Made by a program: the position numbers and the translations under genes. From Microbispora hainanensis (GTDB taxonomy: Bacteria > Actinomycetota > Actinomycetes > Streptosporangiales > Streptosporangiaceae), in assembly GCF_036186745.1 (NCBI RefSeq), contig NZ_CP108086.1, forward strand, positions 2,356,001 to 2,420,000: a DNA stretch of 64,000 nucleotides, given 5' to 3'. Below, piece by piece: positions 35,668-45,885 of this stretch (positions are counted from its first letter, which is position 1; every line of letters starts with the position of its first letter). A model generated the notes under the pieces. That model saw only the letters and a program-made list of their open reading frames with translations. It did no database searches and was not told the DNA's origin.

Positions 35668-37040
35668 CGCTGCATCACCTGGGTCAGTCCCTCGTCCTGG
35701 ATCGCCTGCGGCGGCGGCCGGCGGGCCGCGTCGGACATCCGTACGAGCAGGGCGATGAGCATCCAGTTGGCCAGCAGCGCCGAGCCTCCGGCGGACATGA
35801 ACGGCGTCACGAGACCGGTCAGCGGGATCAGCCGGGTCACGCCGCCGACGATGATGAAGATCTGCCAGGCGAGGATGAACGACAGGCCGCCCGCGAGCAG
35901 CTTGGTGAACGGGTCGCGGGCGGCCAGCGCGGTGCGCAGCCCCCGCTCGACGATGAGCGCGTAAACCATGAGGATGGCCATCAGGCCGGTGAGACCGAGT
36001 TCCTCGCCCGTCGCCGTGAAGATGAAGTCGGAGAACGACAGCGGGACCTTGTACGGGTACCCCTGCCCGAGGCCGGTGCCGAGGATGCCGCCCGAGCCCA
36101 TGGCGAACATGCCCTGCATGAGCTGGAAACTGCCGCCGCCCGCGTCGTACAGCGCGGGGTCCTCGGCGTGCAGCCAGATGTTGAAGCGGGCCTCGACGTG
36201 ACTGAAGATCTGCCCGGCGAGGAAGGCGCCGCCGACGAACAGCAGGATGCCGATGAGCACCCACGAGGTGCGCTGGGTCGCGACGTAGAGCATCGCGACG
36301 AACGCGCCGAACAGCAGCAGCGAGCTGCCGAGGTCCTTCTGCATCACCAGGACGCCGAGGCTGATTCCCCAGGTGATGAGGACGGGACCGAGGTCGCGGG
36401 CGCGGGGCAGGTCGATGAACAGCAGGCGGCGGCCCGCCAGAGCCAGCACGTCGCGCTTGGCGACCAGATATCCCGCGAAGAAGACGACCAGGGCCAGCTT
36501 GGCGAACTCGGCGGGCTGGATGCTGAAGGGGCCGATGCCGACCCAGATGCGCGCGCCGTTGATCTCCCTGCCGATGAAGGGCAGCATCGGCAGCACCAGC
36601 AGCGCGATGCCGGCGAAGCCGGCGGTGTAGGTGAAGCGCTGCAAGACGCGGTGGTCCCTCAACGCGATCAGTGTCGCGGAGAACATCACCACGCCGAGCG
36701 CCGTCCACATGAGCTGGTTCGCCGCCGAGGCGAGATGCTCCCCGGCCAGCTCGATCCGGTAGATCATCACCAGACCGATGCCGTTCACCAGCGTCACGAG
36801 GGGAAGCAGAAGGGGATCGGCCCAGGGTGCCCACTTGGCCAGCACCAGGTAGGCCGCGAGCATCAGACCGCCGAGGCCGAGGCCGTAGCCGAGCATGCCG
36901 GACGGGACCTTGCCGTTGATCCCGAGCCCGACGCTGGCGTACGCGCCCATCACGATCAGCACGGCGAAGGCGAGCATGCCCAGCTGGGCGCCGCGCCTCT
37001 TCGCGGTCATCGGTACGGGCGTGGCTTCGACAGCAGTCAC
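35664..37040 (-). CDS. rodA: SEDS peptidoglycan glycosyltransferase RodA/FtsW
   Basis: 458 residues from a GTG at 37040 overlapping the pstP stop (GTGA). About 12 membrane segments. SEDS motifs include NGARIWVGIGPFSIQPAEFAK near residue 160 and GGILGTGLGQGYPYKVP near 315 with the late FTATGEELG. It polymerises lipid II into glycan strands with PbpA. Sits in the conserved fhaA-fhaB-pstP-rodA-pbpA-pknA-pknB order. Confidence 0.95.
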   Translation of the reverse strand: MTAVEATPVPMTAKRRGAQLGMLAFAVLIVMGAYASVGLGINGKVPSGMLGYGLGLGGLMLAAYLVLAKWAPWADPLLLPLVTLVNGIGLVMIYRIELAGEHLASAANQLMWTALGVVMFSATLIALRDHRVLQRFTYTAGFAGIALLVLPMLPFIGREINGARIWVGIGPFSIQPAEFAKLALVVFFAGYLVAKRDVLALAGRRLLFIDLPRARDLGPVLITWGISLGVLVMQKDLGSSLLLFGAFVAMLYVATQRTSWVLIGILLFVGGAFLAGQIFSHVEARFNIWLHAEDPALYDAGGGSFQLMQGMFAMGSGGILGTGLGQGYPYKVPLSFSDFIFTATGEELGLTGLMAILMVYALIVERGLRTALAARDPFTKLLAGGLSFILAWQIFIIVGGVTRLIPLTGLVTPFMSAGGSALLANWMLIALLVRMSDAARRPPPQAIQDEGLTQVMQR

Positions 37041-38311
37041 TTACTGGACCTCGTGGGGGTCGGCGTCGACTCGGCGTCCGCCTTGGGGGCCGCCGAGTCG
37101 CCGAAGCTCTTGATCTTGGATATCCCTGCCTGCAGGTCGTCGACCGGGATGCCGCTGCGGACCTGGTCCTGTTGCACCGCAGGCAGCGACGAGACGCGTA
37201 CGTGGTCGGTGTAGGCGACCTTCTTGAAGGACACCGGCCCGACCTCCGCGTCGACGCCCTGGAACACGACGAGCTCGTCCCCCTTGGCGCCTATGTAGAA
37301 CTGGCTCTGGGTCCACTGGTAGCCGAAATAGCCCCCGGCCCCGAGCGCGGCGGCGACGACCAGCACCCCGACGGCCACCTTCGGGCCCGATCGGCCCTTG
37401 CGCGAACGCCGCGCGGAGGCCTGGGCCTCACGCGCGGGTTCGTCGTCCAGGTCGTCGTCGATGATCACGGGTTGGGGCGCGGTCACGGTCGTGGCCCGGC
37501 CCGCGGGGGTGTCGGGCGGCGCCGAGCGGATCCGGCCGGAGCCGGCCGCGCCGACGACCGCCGCCGTTCCCGCGGGCGGCTGCACGTCGTCCACCTCGAT
37601 CACGTCGGCGACCACACAGGTGATGTTGTCCGGCCCGCCGCCCCGGTTGGCGAGGTCGATGAGCTGCCGGACGACATCCTCGGGATCGTCGATCGTGCTC
37701 AGGGTGTGGTGCAGGGTCTCGGCGCTGACCACGGTGGAGAGACCGTCCGAGCACAGCAGGTAACGGTCGCCCACCTGGGCCTCCCGGTCCTGCAGGTCGG
37801 GATCGACCTCGCCGCTGCCGTCCAGCGCGCGCAGCAGTATCGAACGCTGGGGATGGTTGGCGGCCTCCTCCTGGGTGATCCGCCCATCGTCCACCAGCGA
37901 CTGCACCAGCGTGTGGTCGTGCGTGATCTGGTACAGCTCGCCGTTCCTGAGCAGGTACGCCCGGGAGTCGCCCACATGGACCAGGGCGAAGCGCGAGCCG
38001 CTCCAGAGCATCGCGGTGAGCGTGGTGCCCATGCCCTTGAGGCTGGGGTCCCGGGCCACCATCGCGTGCAACTGGTGGTTGGCGTCCCGGACCGCCGCCT
38101 CGATGGCGCTGAGCAGATCACTGCCGAAGGCGTCCCGGTCGAGGGACGACAGTGCGGCGATGGCGACCGAACTGGCCACCTCGCCGTGAGCATGCCCGCC
38201 CATGCCGTCTGCGACGGCCAGCAGGCGGCCGCTGGCGTACGCCGAGTCCTCGTTGCCTTCACGGAGGAGCCCGACGTCCGAGCGAGCGGCGTAGCGGAGT
38301 GCGATGGTCAT
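37037..38311 (-). CDS. pstP: PP2C family Ser/Thr phosphatase PstP
   Basis: 424 residues from ATG 38311, overlapping the fhaB stop (ATGA). The N-terminal PP2C domain (residues 1-240) has metal motifs REGNEDSAY, VADGMGGHAHGE, SDGLSTVV and GGPDNITCVV. After a Pro/Asp-rich linker comes one membrane helix (VAVGVLVVAAALGAGGYFGY, near 290-310) and an extracytoplasmic tail of ~110 residues. It dephosphorylates PknA/PknB and their substrates. Confidence 0.96.
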   Translation of the reverse strand: MTIALRYAARSDVGLLREGNEDSAYASGRLLAVADGMGGHAHGEVASSVAIAALSSLDRDAFGSDLLSAIEAAVRDANHQLHAMVARDPSLKGMGTTLTAMLWSGSRFALVHVGDSRAYLLRNGELYQITHDHTLVQSLVDDGRITQEEAANHPQRSILLRALDGSGEVDPDLQDREAQVGDRYLLCSDGLSTVVSAETLHHTLSTIDDPEDVVRQLIDLANRGGGPDNITCVVADVIEVDDVQPPAGTAAVVGAAGSGRIRSAPPDTPAGRATTVTAPQPVIIDDDLDDEPAREAQASARRSRKGRSGPKVAVGVLVVAAALGAGGYFGYQWTQSQFYIGAKGDELVVFQGVDAEVGPVSFKKVAYTDHVRVSSLPAVQQDQVRSGIPVDDLQAGISKIKSFGDSAAPKADAESTPTPTRSSK

Positions 38312-38772
38312 TTGCGCAATTCGATGACGGTCTTGCCGATGCGGATCGGAACTCCGAGGGGCACCGGGGTCGGGCGGGTCACTTTCGAGCGTTCGAGGTA
38401 CGTGCCGTTCGTGGAGCCGAGATCCTCCACGATCCACTGGCCGTCCTGAGGAAAGAGCCGGGCGTGCCGGCTCGAAGCGTAGTCGTCGCTGAGAACCAGC
38501 GTGGCGTCGTTCGCCCGGCCGATGGTGATTGGCGTCTCCGTGAGGTTGATGATGGTCCCTTGCAGGGGGCCACCGGTGACGATCAGCTGGCGGGGTTCGC
38601 CCTTTTTGGGCTTGGAAACCGATCGGGGTTGCTTGACCGGTTTGCGTGCGGGCGCGGGAGCCGTACGCGGACCGAACAGGTCTGTCCGGATGACGCCGAC
38701 CGCGGCGATCACGAAGAACCACAGCACCGCCAGGAAGGCGAGCCGGATCAGCAGCAGCGTTAGCTCGGACAT
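38308..38772 (-). CDS. fhaB: FHA domain protein FhaB (FipA-like)
   Basis: 154 residues. N-terminal membrane helix (LTLLLIRLAFLAVLWFFVIA), basic linker, and a C-terminal FHA domain with ITIGRANDATLVL, SSRHARLF and EDLGSTNGTYLE, the phosphothreonine-binding signature. It links PknA/PknB signalling to the division machinery (FtsZ-FtsQ side) in mycobacteria. Confidence 0.95.
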   Translation of the reverse strand: MSELTLLLIRLAFLAVLWFFVIAAVGVIRTDLFGPRTAPAPARKPVKQPRSVSKPKKGEPRQLIVTGGPLQGTIINLTETPITIGRANDATLVLSDDYASSRHARLFPQDGQWIVEDLGSTNGTYLERSKVTRPTPVPLGVPIRIGKTVIELRK

Positions 38773-38789
38773 GGACCGTTTGTCTACCT

Positions 38790-39530
38790 CTAATCGCGCC
38801 TGAACACCAGTGTCGTGCGGCCGAGCGTCACCCTCGTCCCGTCCTGCATCTCGATCCTGCGGACCGGCTGGCCGTTGACGAAGGTGCCGTTGGTCGACCC
38901 CAGGTCCACGAGCACGACCTGTGGTCCTTCCACTCTTAGCTCGGCATGATGCCGTGATACGCCCGGATCCACCAGCCGAAGATCACAATCGGTCCCGCGG
39001 CCCAGCAAAGTGACCGGTGTGGTCAGTTCGTACGACCGCTGGCCCTGGGGGTCGTCCTGGGTGGAGACGAGCAGCCGGGGGCGGCCCTGGAACGCGCTGG
39101 GACGGCTGGCGGGCAGGTCGCTCGGGGGCTGACGGATCTCGTCCTGCTCCACCGTCGCGCCCCTGATCACACCCGAACGGATGCGGAAGAGCCCGACGGC
39201 GAGGTCGTCTGCGGTCTCGAAACGCACCCGCACCGGCCCGACGAACGAGTAGCCCTGTTCCTTGGCGTACTCACGGGCGAGAGTGGCGAGCTCGTGGCTG
39301 ATGCTGTCGGCGTACACCTCCAGCCGTTCGCTGTCGGTCGTCGACAGCTCCACCACGAAGTCGTTCGGCACGAGCGTGCGACCCTGAGCGACGATCGCGG
39401 CGCGCTCGTCCATCTCCCTCTGCACGGCGCTGGCAACCTCGACCGGCTGGAGATCAGACTTGAACGCCCGCGCGAAGGCCCCTTCAACCAACCCTTCGAG
39501 CCGGCGCTCGAAGCGCTGAAGGACTCCCAC
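38790..39530 (-). CDS. fhaA: FHA domain protein FhaA (DUF3662-FHA)
   Basis: 246 residues from GTG 39530, chosen because GGGAGG lies 6 nt upstream and FhaA homologues start near VGVLQRFERRLEG; the track to 39554 is longer. N-terminal DUF3662 (residues 1-120, LQPVEVASAVQREMDER) and C-terminal FHA domain (LLGRGTDCDLRLVDPGVSRH, LGSTNGTFVNG). It recruits phosphorylated MviN/MurJ and tunes peptidoglycan synthesis. First gene of the cluster; the divergent tRNA-Leu is 157 nt away. Confidence 0.95.
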   Translation of the reverse strand: MGVLQRFERRLEGLVEGAFARAFKSDLQPVEVASAVQREMDERAAIVAQGRTLVPNDFVVELSTTDSERLEVYADSISHELATLAREYAKEQGYSFVGPVRVRFETADDLAVGLFRIRSGVIRGATVEQDEIRQPPSDLPASRPSAFQGRPRLLVSTQDDPQGQRSYELTTPVTLLGRGTDCDLRLVDPGVSRHHAELRVEGPQVVLVDLGSTNGTFVNGQPVRRIEMQDGTRVTLGRTTLVFRRD

Positions 39531-39687
39531 CGGATCCCTCCCTTCCAATGCCACTACGGTCGCGATCGCTCCGGTGCTGCACTGAGCTCCTTCGCATCGT
39601 CGTTTAGAAGGATCGTATCCGGGTTCGTAAGCACGGGCGGATACGTGCTAACCTTTCCAGGCACCCAGAGATGGGGGCCAACCGCAA

Positions 39688-39770
39688 GGGCAAGTGGCGG
39701 AATGGCAGACGCGCACGGTTCAGGTCCGTGTGTCCGAGAGGACGTGGGGGTTCAACTCCCCCCTTGCCCA
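39688..39770 (+). tRNA. tRNA-Leu (anticodon CAG)
   Basis: Acceptor GGGCAAG (39688-39694) pairs with CTTGCCC (39763-39769), discriminator A at 39770. The D arm has TGGCGGAATGGCAGACGCG. The anticodon arm ACGG-TTCAGGT-CCGT gives CAG. A class II variable arm is present, and the T arm is GGGGG-TTCAACT-CCCCC. 83 nt; CCA is not encoded. TTCGTA-N19-TAACCT upstream is a weak promoter match. Confidence 0.97.
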
Positions 39771-39779
39771 CGAGAAAGC

Positions 39780-39830
39780 AGCCTCGTCTGGTCGGAAGCG
39801 AAGCTTCCTTCCCGCGAGGCTTTCTCTTTG
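39780..39830 (+). terminator. Nested-hairpin terminator of tRNA-Leu
   Basis: AGCCTCG (39780-39786) pairs with CGAGGCT (39815-39821) around an inner GGAAGC-GAA-GCTTCC stem (39794-39808), followed by TTCTCTTTG. Confidence 0.8.
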
Positions 39831-40062
39831 TGCCGCCCAGGGGGACAACCCCCTGGAACCCCCGGCCAGACGGGCCACCTCGGGTGTCAGCAGCCCAGCG
39901 GGGCTTCTTCTGAATGTCACTCCGACGGGCGGCTCCCTGGGACCTTCGGACACGTGAGCAACCTCGCTCGGCAGGAGGAGAATCTTCCGCCCGGCGGGGC
40001 TTTTTCTTTGCACCGCCGGAGGGGATCACCCCCCGCGATCCCGGGGCGGACGGGCCACCTCG
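39816..40062. repeat. Two 67-bp imperfect direct repeats downstream of tRNA-Leu
   Basis: Copy 1 at 39816-39882 and copy 2 at 39996-40062 are equal in length, start GAGGCTTTCTCTTTG/GGGGCTTTTTCTTTG and end GACGGGCCACCTCG. Each has a T-rich stretch that may terminate transcription. No gene was found in the 766-nt spacer 39771-40536; 40311-40420 is a GCCGCACAAGCG-type low-complexity run. Confidence 0.7.
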
Positions 40063-40536
40063 CCTGATCGCGAGCGAAGCGTCCACGTCCGGCCTCCCGT
40101 CCCGGCCCGTACGGCGCGGGCCCTCCTGGCGATGTCGCGGCGAGGGCCCCGAAGATCGGGGCCCCTCCGTCGCGCACTGCACATTCTCAGGAGACCGGCT
40201 TTCAAACCACTTTCCCCGCGCTTGCAGGGAGCGACCTTTACCTTCTGTCCCAGTTCGTGGGCGCGGACGTCTCGCGGTGGGAGATGCCGGGCGACGTCGC
40301 GGGCGCGGGGGCAGGGCCGTGCCGCCACAAAAGCGCCCGTGCCGCCACAAGCGGGACCGAGCCGCACAAGAGCGGGTCGTGCCGCAACGAAGCGGGCCGC
40401 GCCGTGCCGAACCGACGACCTGGCCGGGCTGCGCCTGGTGCGCGAGCGGCCCGACACCGACGAGCACGCGACGGGCGTGCCGTCCCGGCCCGGCGCGCCC
40501 GCTCACACGAGTGGGCGCGCCGCGCCGAATCACGAA

Positions 40537-41537
40537 TCAGGCGGCGAGCAGCTCGCCGACCAGAGTGGTGAGATCGATCACACCGACGGGCGTGCCCTCG
40601 GCGTCGGTGACGAGCCCGAGCTGCGCGCGGGCCTCCTGCAGCAGGGTCACGGCGTCGGAGATCGTGGTGTCCTTCGCCATGCGGGGGACGGGGATCGCCA
40701 GCTCGCCGGCCCTGCGCCCCGGCTGGAGGACAGCGTCGCGCACGTGGAGCACGCCGACCACGTCGTCGGGGGTGACGACCAGCATGCGCAGGCCGCCCCC
40801 GCGCGCGGCCGTACAGCGGACGAGCACGTCATCGGCGTTCTCGGGCACTGAGAGCGCCTCGCCGACGGGCACCATCAGCCGCTCGACCGGCTGGGAGTGG
40901 ACCCGCAGCGCGCGGATGAGCAGGTCGTGCTCGTCGCGGTCGAGCATGCCCATCCGGCCCGACTCCGCGACCAGCATGGCGAGCTGGCGGGGGGTGCGGG
41001 TGGTGGCCAGCTCGTCGCGGGGCCGCACGCCGGCCAGCCGCAGGATGCCGTTGGTCATCGCGTTCAGCAGGGCCAGGATCGGGCGGACGACCCAGGCGAA
41101 GCCGCGGAACGGCAGCGCCAGCCCCATCGCGGCGCGCTCGGGGTGCGTGAGCGCCAGCGACTTGGGCGCCATCTCGCCGACGACCATGTGGAGGAACGTC
41201 ACCAGGGCGAGCGCCACGACGTACGCCACGGGGGTGCGCAGCGACTCGGGCAGCAGCGTGAGGACGGGCTCCAGGAGGTGCTCGATGGCGGGCTCGGCGA
41301 CCATGCCGAGGCCCAGGGAGGCCAGCGTGATGCCGAGCTGAGCCCCGGCGAGCATGAGCGACAGCTCGCGCCCGCCCCTGACCGCGGCGCGGGCCGTGAT
41401 TTTGGCCATCCGGCCGCCGCTGACGGCGATCTCCTCCAGCCGGTGGCGGCGGGCGGAGACCAGGGCGAACTCGGCCGCGACGAAGAACCCGTTGACGGCG
41501 AGCAGGACGACGCCGAGCAGAACACCGGTGAGAGCGC

Positions 41538-41541
<4 letters not shown>
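40537..41541 (-). CDS. CNNM/CBS-domain transmembrane protein (hemolysin C-like), short paralog
   Basis: 334 residues; ATG overlaps the upstream paralog stop (ATGA). Three to four membrane helices form a DUF21/CNNM domain (NGFFVAAEFALVSARRHRLEE, MLAGAQLGITLASLGLG, VVGEMAPKSLALTHPERAA), followed by a CBS pair near 200-330. There is no C-terminal CorC/HlyC domain. Family members are linked to Mg2+/Co2+ transport or membrane integrity. Tandem duplication with the next gene. Confidence 0.88.
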
Positions 41542-43028
<1,487 letters not shown>

Positions 43029-43119
43029 CGGGCGCTCGCCATGCGATCATGAGATCCCGTGCCTGTGCACGGGCAGGTACTCCAGGGGTCCGGAACGGAC
43101 ACGACGATCCTTTCGTGTA

Positions 43120-43131
43120 GTGGTATACCAC
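43120..43131. promoter_or_regulatory. Perfect 12-bp palindrome in a divergent promoter region
   Basis: GTGGTATACCAC, 92 nt before the CNNM start and 151 nt before the LCP start. GntR-type operators have this form. The same 254-nt spacer has a CCCGTGC/GCACGGG hairpin (43056-43073) and, in the LCP leader, a perfect GCATCGGC/GCCGATGC stem (43216-43241). Confidence 0.45.
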
Positions 43132-43282
43132 CGTAACGGCTGGAATCTCTCCTGTGTTTCCCGGCAGCCTTTACCGACTGCTTAGAAGCCGTCTGGGTAC
43201 CGTGAAGATGGGGGCGCATCGGCAAAGACTTCCGCCGATGCCGACAAAGCAGTCGCAAGCATGTTGAGGGCTGGGGGTTCAC

Positions 43283-44551
43283 GTGGCCGACGAGAACGAG
43301 GCGACCCGTGCGTACCGGCGTCCGGCCGGACCACCCGCGGCCCAGCCGGCGGCCCAGCCGGCAGCGCAGCCCTCTCCCGGCCGTCCTCAGCCGGCCGCAT
43401 CGGCGGGCTCCGGCTCCGGCAGGGAGGACACGGTCCCCCGCGTGCGGTCCAAGGTGTACGGCAAGCCGCGCTCCGGCAGCAGTCCGGTCCGTCCGCTCGG
43501 CGGGAGCAGGCACGAGGCCGCGGACCAGGTGGGCTCGCCGCACGGCGGTGGCGGCGGTCCGACGGGCCGCGACGGTTCCGTACGCGGCGGCGGACGCGGG
43601 CCGCGCCGGACCGGCAGGATCGTCCTGCGGGTCATCGTCATCGTGGTCGTGCTCCTGCTCGTCGCCGCCGTCGCCGGATATTTCTGGATCGGCTCCCGGC
43701 TGAAGCCGGTCGAGTCGCTGACCGACTACGACGGACGGCCCGCAGAGACGCCGGGCCAGGACTGGCTGCTGGTCGGATCCGACAGCCGGGCGGGCCTGAC
43801 GGCCGCGCAGCGCAAGAAACTGGCCACCGGAAAGGCGGTCGGCAAGCGCACCGACACGATGATGCTGCTGCACATCCCCGAGAGCGGCCGGCCGACCCTG
43901 GTCAGCCTGCCCCGCGACTCGTACGTCCCGATCGAGGGGCACGGCAGCACCAAGCTGAACGCGGCGTACGCCTTCGGCGGGCCGAAGCTGCTGACCAAGA
44001 CGGTCGAGCGGGTGACCGGCATCCGGATCGACCACTACATGGAGATCGGCTTCGGCGGTTTCGTCGGCATCGTGGACGCGGTCGGCGGGGTCAACATCTG
44101 CGTGAAGCAGGACATCAAGGACCCCAAGGCCGGGATCAACCTGAAGAAGGGCTGCCAGGACATGGACGGCGGCACCGCGCTCGGCTATGTCCGCACCCGG
44201 GCCACCGGCGCCATCCCGGACTTCGAGCGCACCCAGCGGCAGCGTCAGTTCTTCTCGGCCGTCGTCCAGAAGGCCGCGAGCCCGGGCACGCTGATCAACC
44301 CGTTCACCTCGATCCCGCTGGCGCTGAGCGCGGCCGACTCGGTGGCCGTCGACCCCGGCACCGGCCTGTTCGACCTGCTGTCGGTCGGCCTGGCCATGCG
44401 CGAGGGGCCGCTCGCCACCGCCGTGCCGATCGGCTCGCTGCCGACGATCGGCGGCCAGGCGGTGGTCAAGTGGGACACCCAGAAGGCGCTGCGCCTGTTC
44501 GAGGCGCTCGCCGCCGACAAGCAGGTGCCCAAGGACGTCATCACCAATTGA
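43283..44551 (+). CDS. LytR-CpsA-Psr (LCP) family cell-envelope protein
   Basis: 422 residues from GTG 43283. A long disordered, Pro/Ala/Gly-rich cytoplasmic N-terminus (~110 residues with repeated PAAQPAAQPAAQP), one membrane helix near 113-135, then an LCP domain: WLLVGSDSRAGL near 161, KRTDTMMLLHIPES near 187, SLPRDSYVPI near 210 and GYVRTRATGAIPDFERTQRQ near 302. It attaches undecaprenyl-linked glycopolymers to peptidoglycan. The disordered N-terminus may be a kinase target, given the pkn cluster nearby; that is an inference. Confidence 0.92.
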   Translation: MADENEATRAYRRPAGPPAAQPAAQPAAQPSPGRPQPAASAGSGSGREDTVPRVRSKVYGKPRSGSSPVRPLGGSRHEAADQVGSPHGGGGGPTGRDGSVRGGGRGPRRTGRIVLRVIVIVVVLLLVAAVAGYFWIGSRLKPVESLTDYDGRPAETPGQDWLLVGSDSRAGLTAAQRKKLATGKAVGKRTDTMMLLHIPESGRPTLVSLPRDSYVPIEGHGSTKLNAAYAFGGPKLLTKTVERVTGIRIDHYMEIGFGGFVGIVDAVGGVNICVKQDIKDPKAGINLKKGCQDMDGGTALGYVRTRATGAIPDFERTQRQRQFFSAVVQKAASPGTLINPFTSIPLALSAADSVAVDPGTGLFDLLSVGLAMREGPLATAVPIGSLPTIGGQAVVKWDTQKALRLFEALAADKQVPKDVITN

Positions 44552-44557
44552 CGCGCT

Positions 44558-45100
44558 CCCCGGCCTGAAGGCCGGGGATTCAGCCCGTGCCGCGTCATGC
44601 GGCACCTCTGTGGCTTCCTGTTTCACCGGGTCCTGCCCTCCGCTGGGCGGCGGGTCTTACGGTCCCTCCGCAGGCGTTTAGCCTCTCCGCCCGTCCGGCG
44701 GCGAGGACGTTGCGCCAGGGAGATGGTGTGCGCGGACGCCGAGTGCGAGCCGGCCGGGTCTAACGGCGAGCCCACCCACGTCCACCTGCTGGTGAACTTC
44801 CCGCCGAAGGCCGCGCTGTCCCGCCTGGTCAATTCACTGAAAAAGGGGGTGTCCTTTCGGCGGCTGCGACAGGAGTTCCCCGAACTGGCCCGTCACTACT
44901 ATCGGGCGAACAAGCTGTGGTCGGGTTCCTACTTCGCCGGATCGGCAGGCGGCACGCCGGTCAGTGTCCTGCGGCAGTACATCGAGCGGCAGAACCGCCC
45001 GGTCTGAGCCGGGCAGACGCTGGATCGCCCGGGAGCGCTCCAGCTTTCCCTGCCCCGCTACACGGGAGGGTCCGCTTCACCCCCGGCCCGAAGGCCGGAG
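44558..45100 (+). mobile_element. Remnant of an IS200/IS605-type element bracketed by hairpins
   Basis: CCCCGGCC-TGAA-GGCCGGGG at 44558-44577 and CCGGCC-CGAA-GGCCGG at 45083-45098 flank a decayed tnpA. Subterminal palindromes of this kind are what IS200/IS605 transposases bind. The left one also follows the LCP stop by 6 nt and may act as its terminator. No tnpB is present. Confidence 0.5.
44597..45007 (+). pseudogene. Degenerate IS200/IS605 TnpA (Y1 HUH transposase)
   Basis: The frame gives 136 residues. The C-terminal two thirds are clear TnpA: HUH motif in THVHLLVNFPP near residue 61, LVNSLKKGVSFRRLRQEFP, HYYRANKLWSGSYFAGS and the Tyr region VLRQYIERQNRP. The first ~45 residues are scrambled (a FLFHRVLPS-like piece followed by Arg-rich sequence) where the family has FLLHVHLVFVTKYR, so frameshifting indels have destroyed the N-terminal strand. 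Probably inactive. Confidence 0.75.
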
Positions 45101-45189
45101 CACTGCGGGCGAATCCGGTAGCGGACCCCGCTCGCGCGAGCGGCGAGAGCGGCAGGGGCCGGCATCAGGAGGTCAGGAGGCCGAGGGGG

Positions 45190-45843
45190 TCAGCTCCCGG
45201 AGGCGGTGGCGGCGGCCGTCGCGGCGGTCGTGGCCGCGATCACGGCGGCGTGGATCGAGGCGATCGTCTTGCGGACGGCCTCGGCGGTCCACTGGCCCTC
45301 GGCGATCTCCTTGACCCGGCCCTTCGGCGCGCCGGGGAAGGCCTTGCGGTCGAGCTTGGCCGCGTGGACGACCGCGATCAGGACCGCCGTCCGCTCGTCC
45401 GGCTCGGCGCCGGCCAGCACGCTCTCGACGCGATCTCGTACGCCCTGCTCGTGGCTCGGGTCGAGCTCGGGATAGCGCGTGGTGGGGAAGATCCCCAAGA
45501 TCCTGCCCGCCTGCTCGCTCAGCACGCCCCGGGCGGCCAGGCGGGTCAGCAGCCGCTTGCGCAGCCTGTCGGCGCGGAGCTTGCCCACCCACCAGTCGGC
45601 CTTGTGCGGACGGCGCTCCTCGGCGATGCGGGTGAGCGCGGCGTCCAGCTCGTCATCGCCCATCGGGGTGGGATCGACGGGCACGACCTTCGTGCCGTCG
45701 AGGTCCACCCGGCGGCGTACGGCCAGCTCCGCGAGCAGGGCCCCGGCCAGGGCGCAGTCGAGCTCCACCGAGCCGATGATCGGCTTCCCGGTGTCCTCCC
45801 GGTAGGCCAGCAACACCACTTCCTCGGCGATCGTCAGTGTCAC
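45190..45843 (-). CDS. GPP34 (GOLPH3-like) family phosphoprotein
   Basis: 217 residues, GTG start. Pattern of bacterial GPP34 proteins: LTIAEEVVLLAYREDTGKP, then VELDCALAGALLAELAVRRR, RKRLLTRLAARGVLSE and FPTTRYPE. In eukaryotes the fold binds PI4P on the Golgi; bacterial members are numerous in actinomycetes with unknown role. The C-terminus is Ala/Thr-rich and low-complexity. Divergent from tenA with only 42 nt between starts. Confidence 0.88.
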   Translation of the reverse strand: MTLTIAEEVVLLAYREDTGKPIIGSVELDCALAGALLAELAVRRRVDLDGTKVVPVDPTPMGDDELDAALTRIAEERRPHKADWWVGKLRADRLRKRLLTRLAARGVLSEQAGRILGIFPTTRYPELDPSHEQGVRDRVESVLAGAEPDERTAVLIAVVHAAKLDRKAFPGAPKGRVKEIAEGQWTAEAVRKTIASIHAAVIAATTAATAAATASGS

Positions 45844-45885
45844 GGAGTCGAGCCTAGCTCCGGATTAAGGTCACAATGAGCCCTT

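Noticed and set aside
44558..45100. Active transposon or TnpB/omega-RNA system
   Set aside because: tnpA N-terminus is destroyed and no tnpB reading frame is present.
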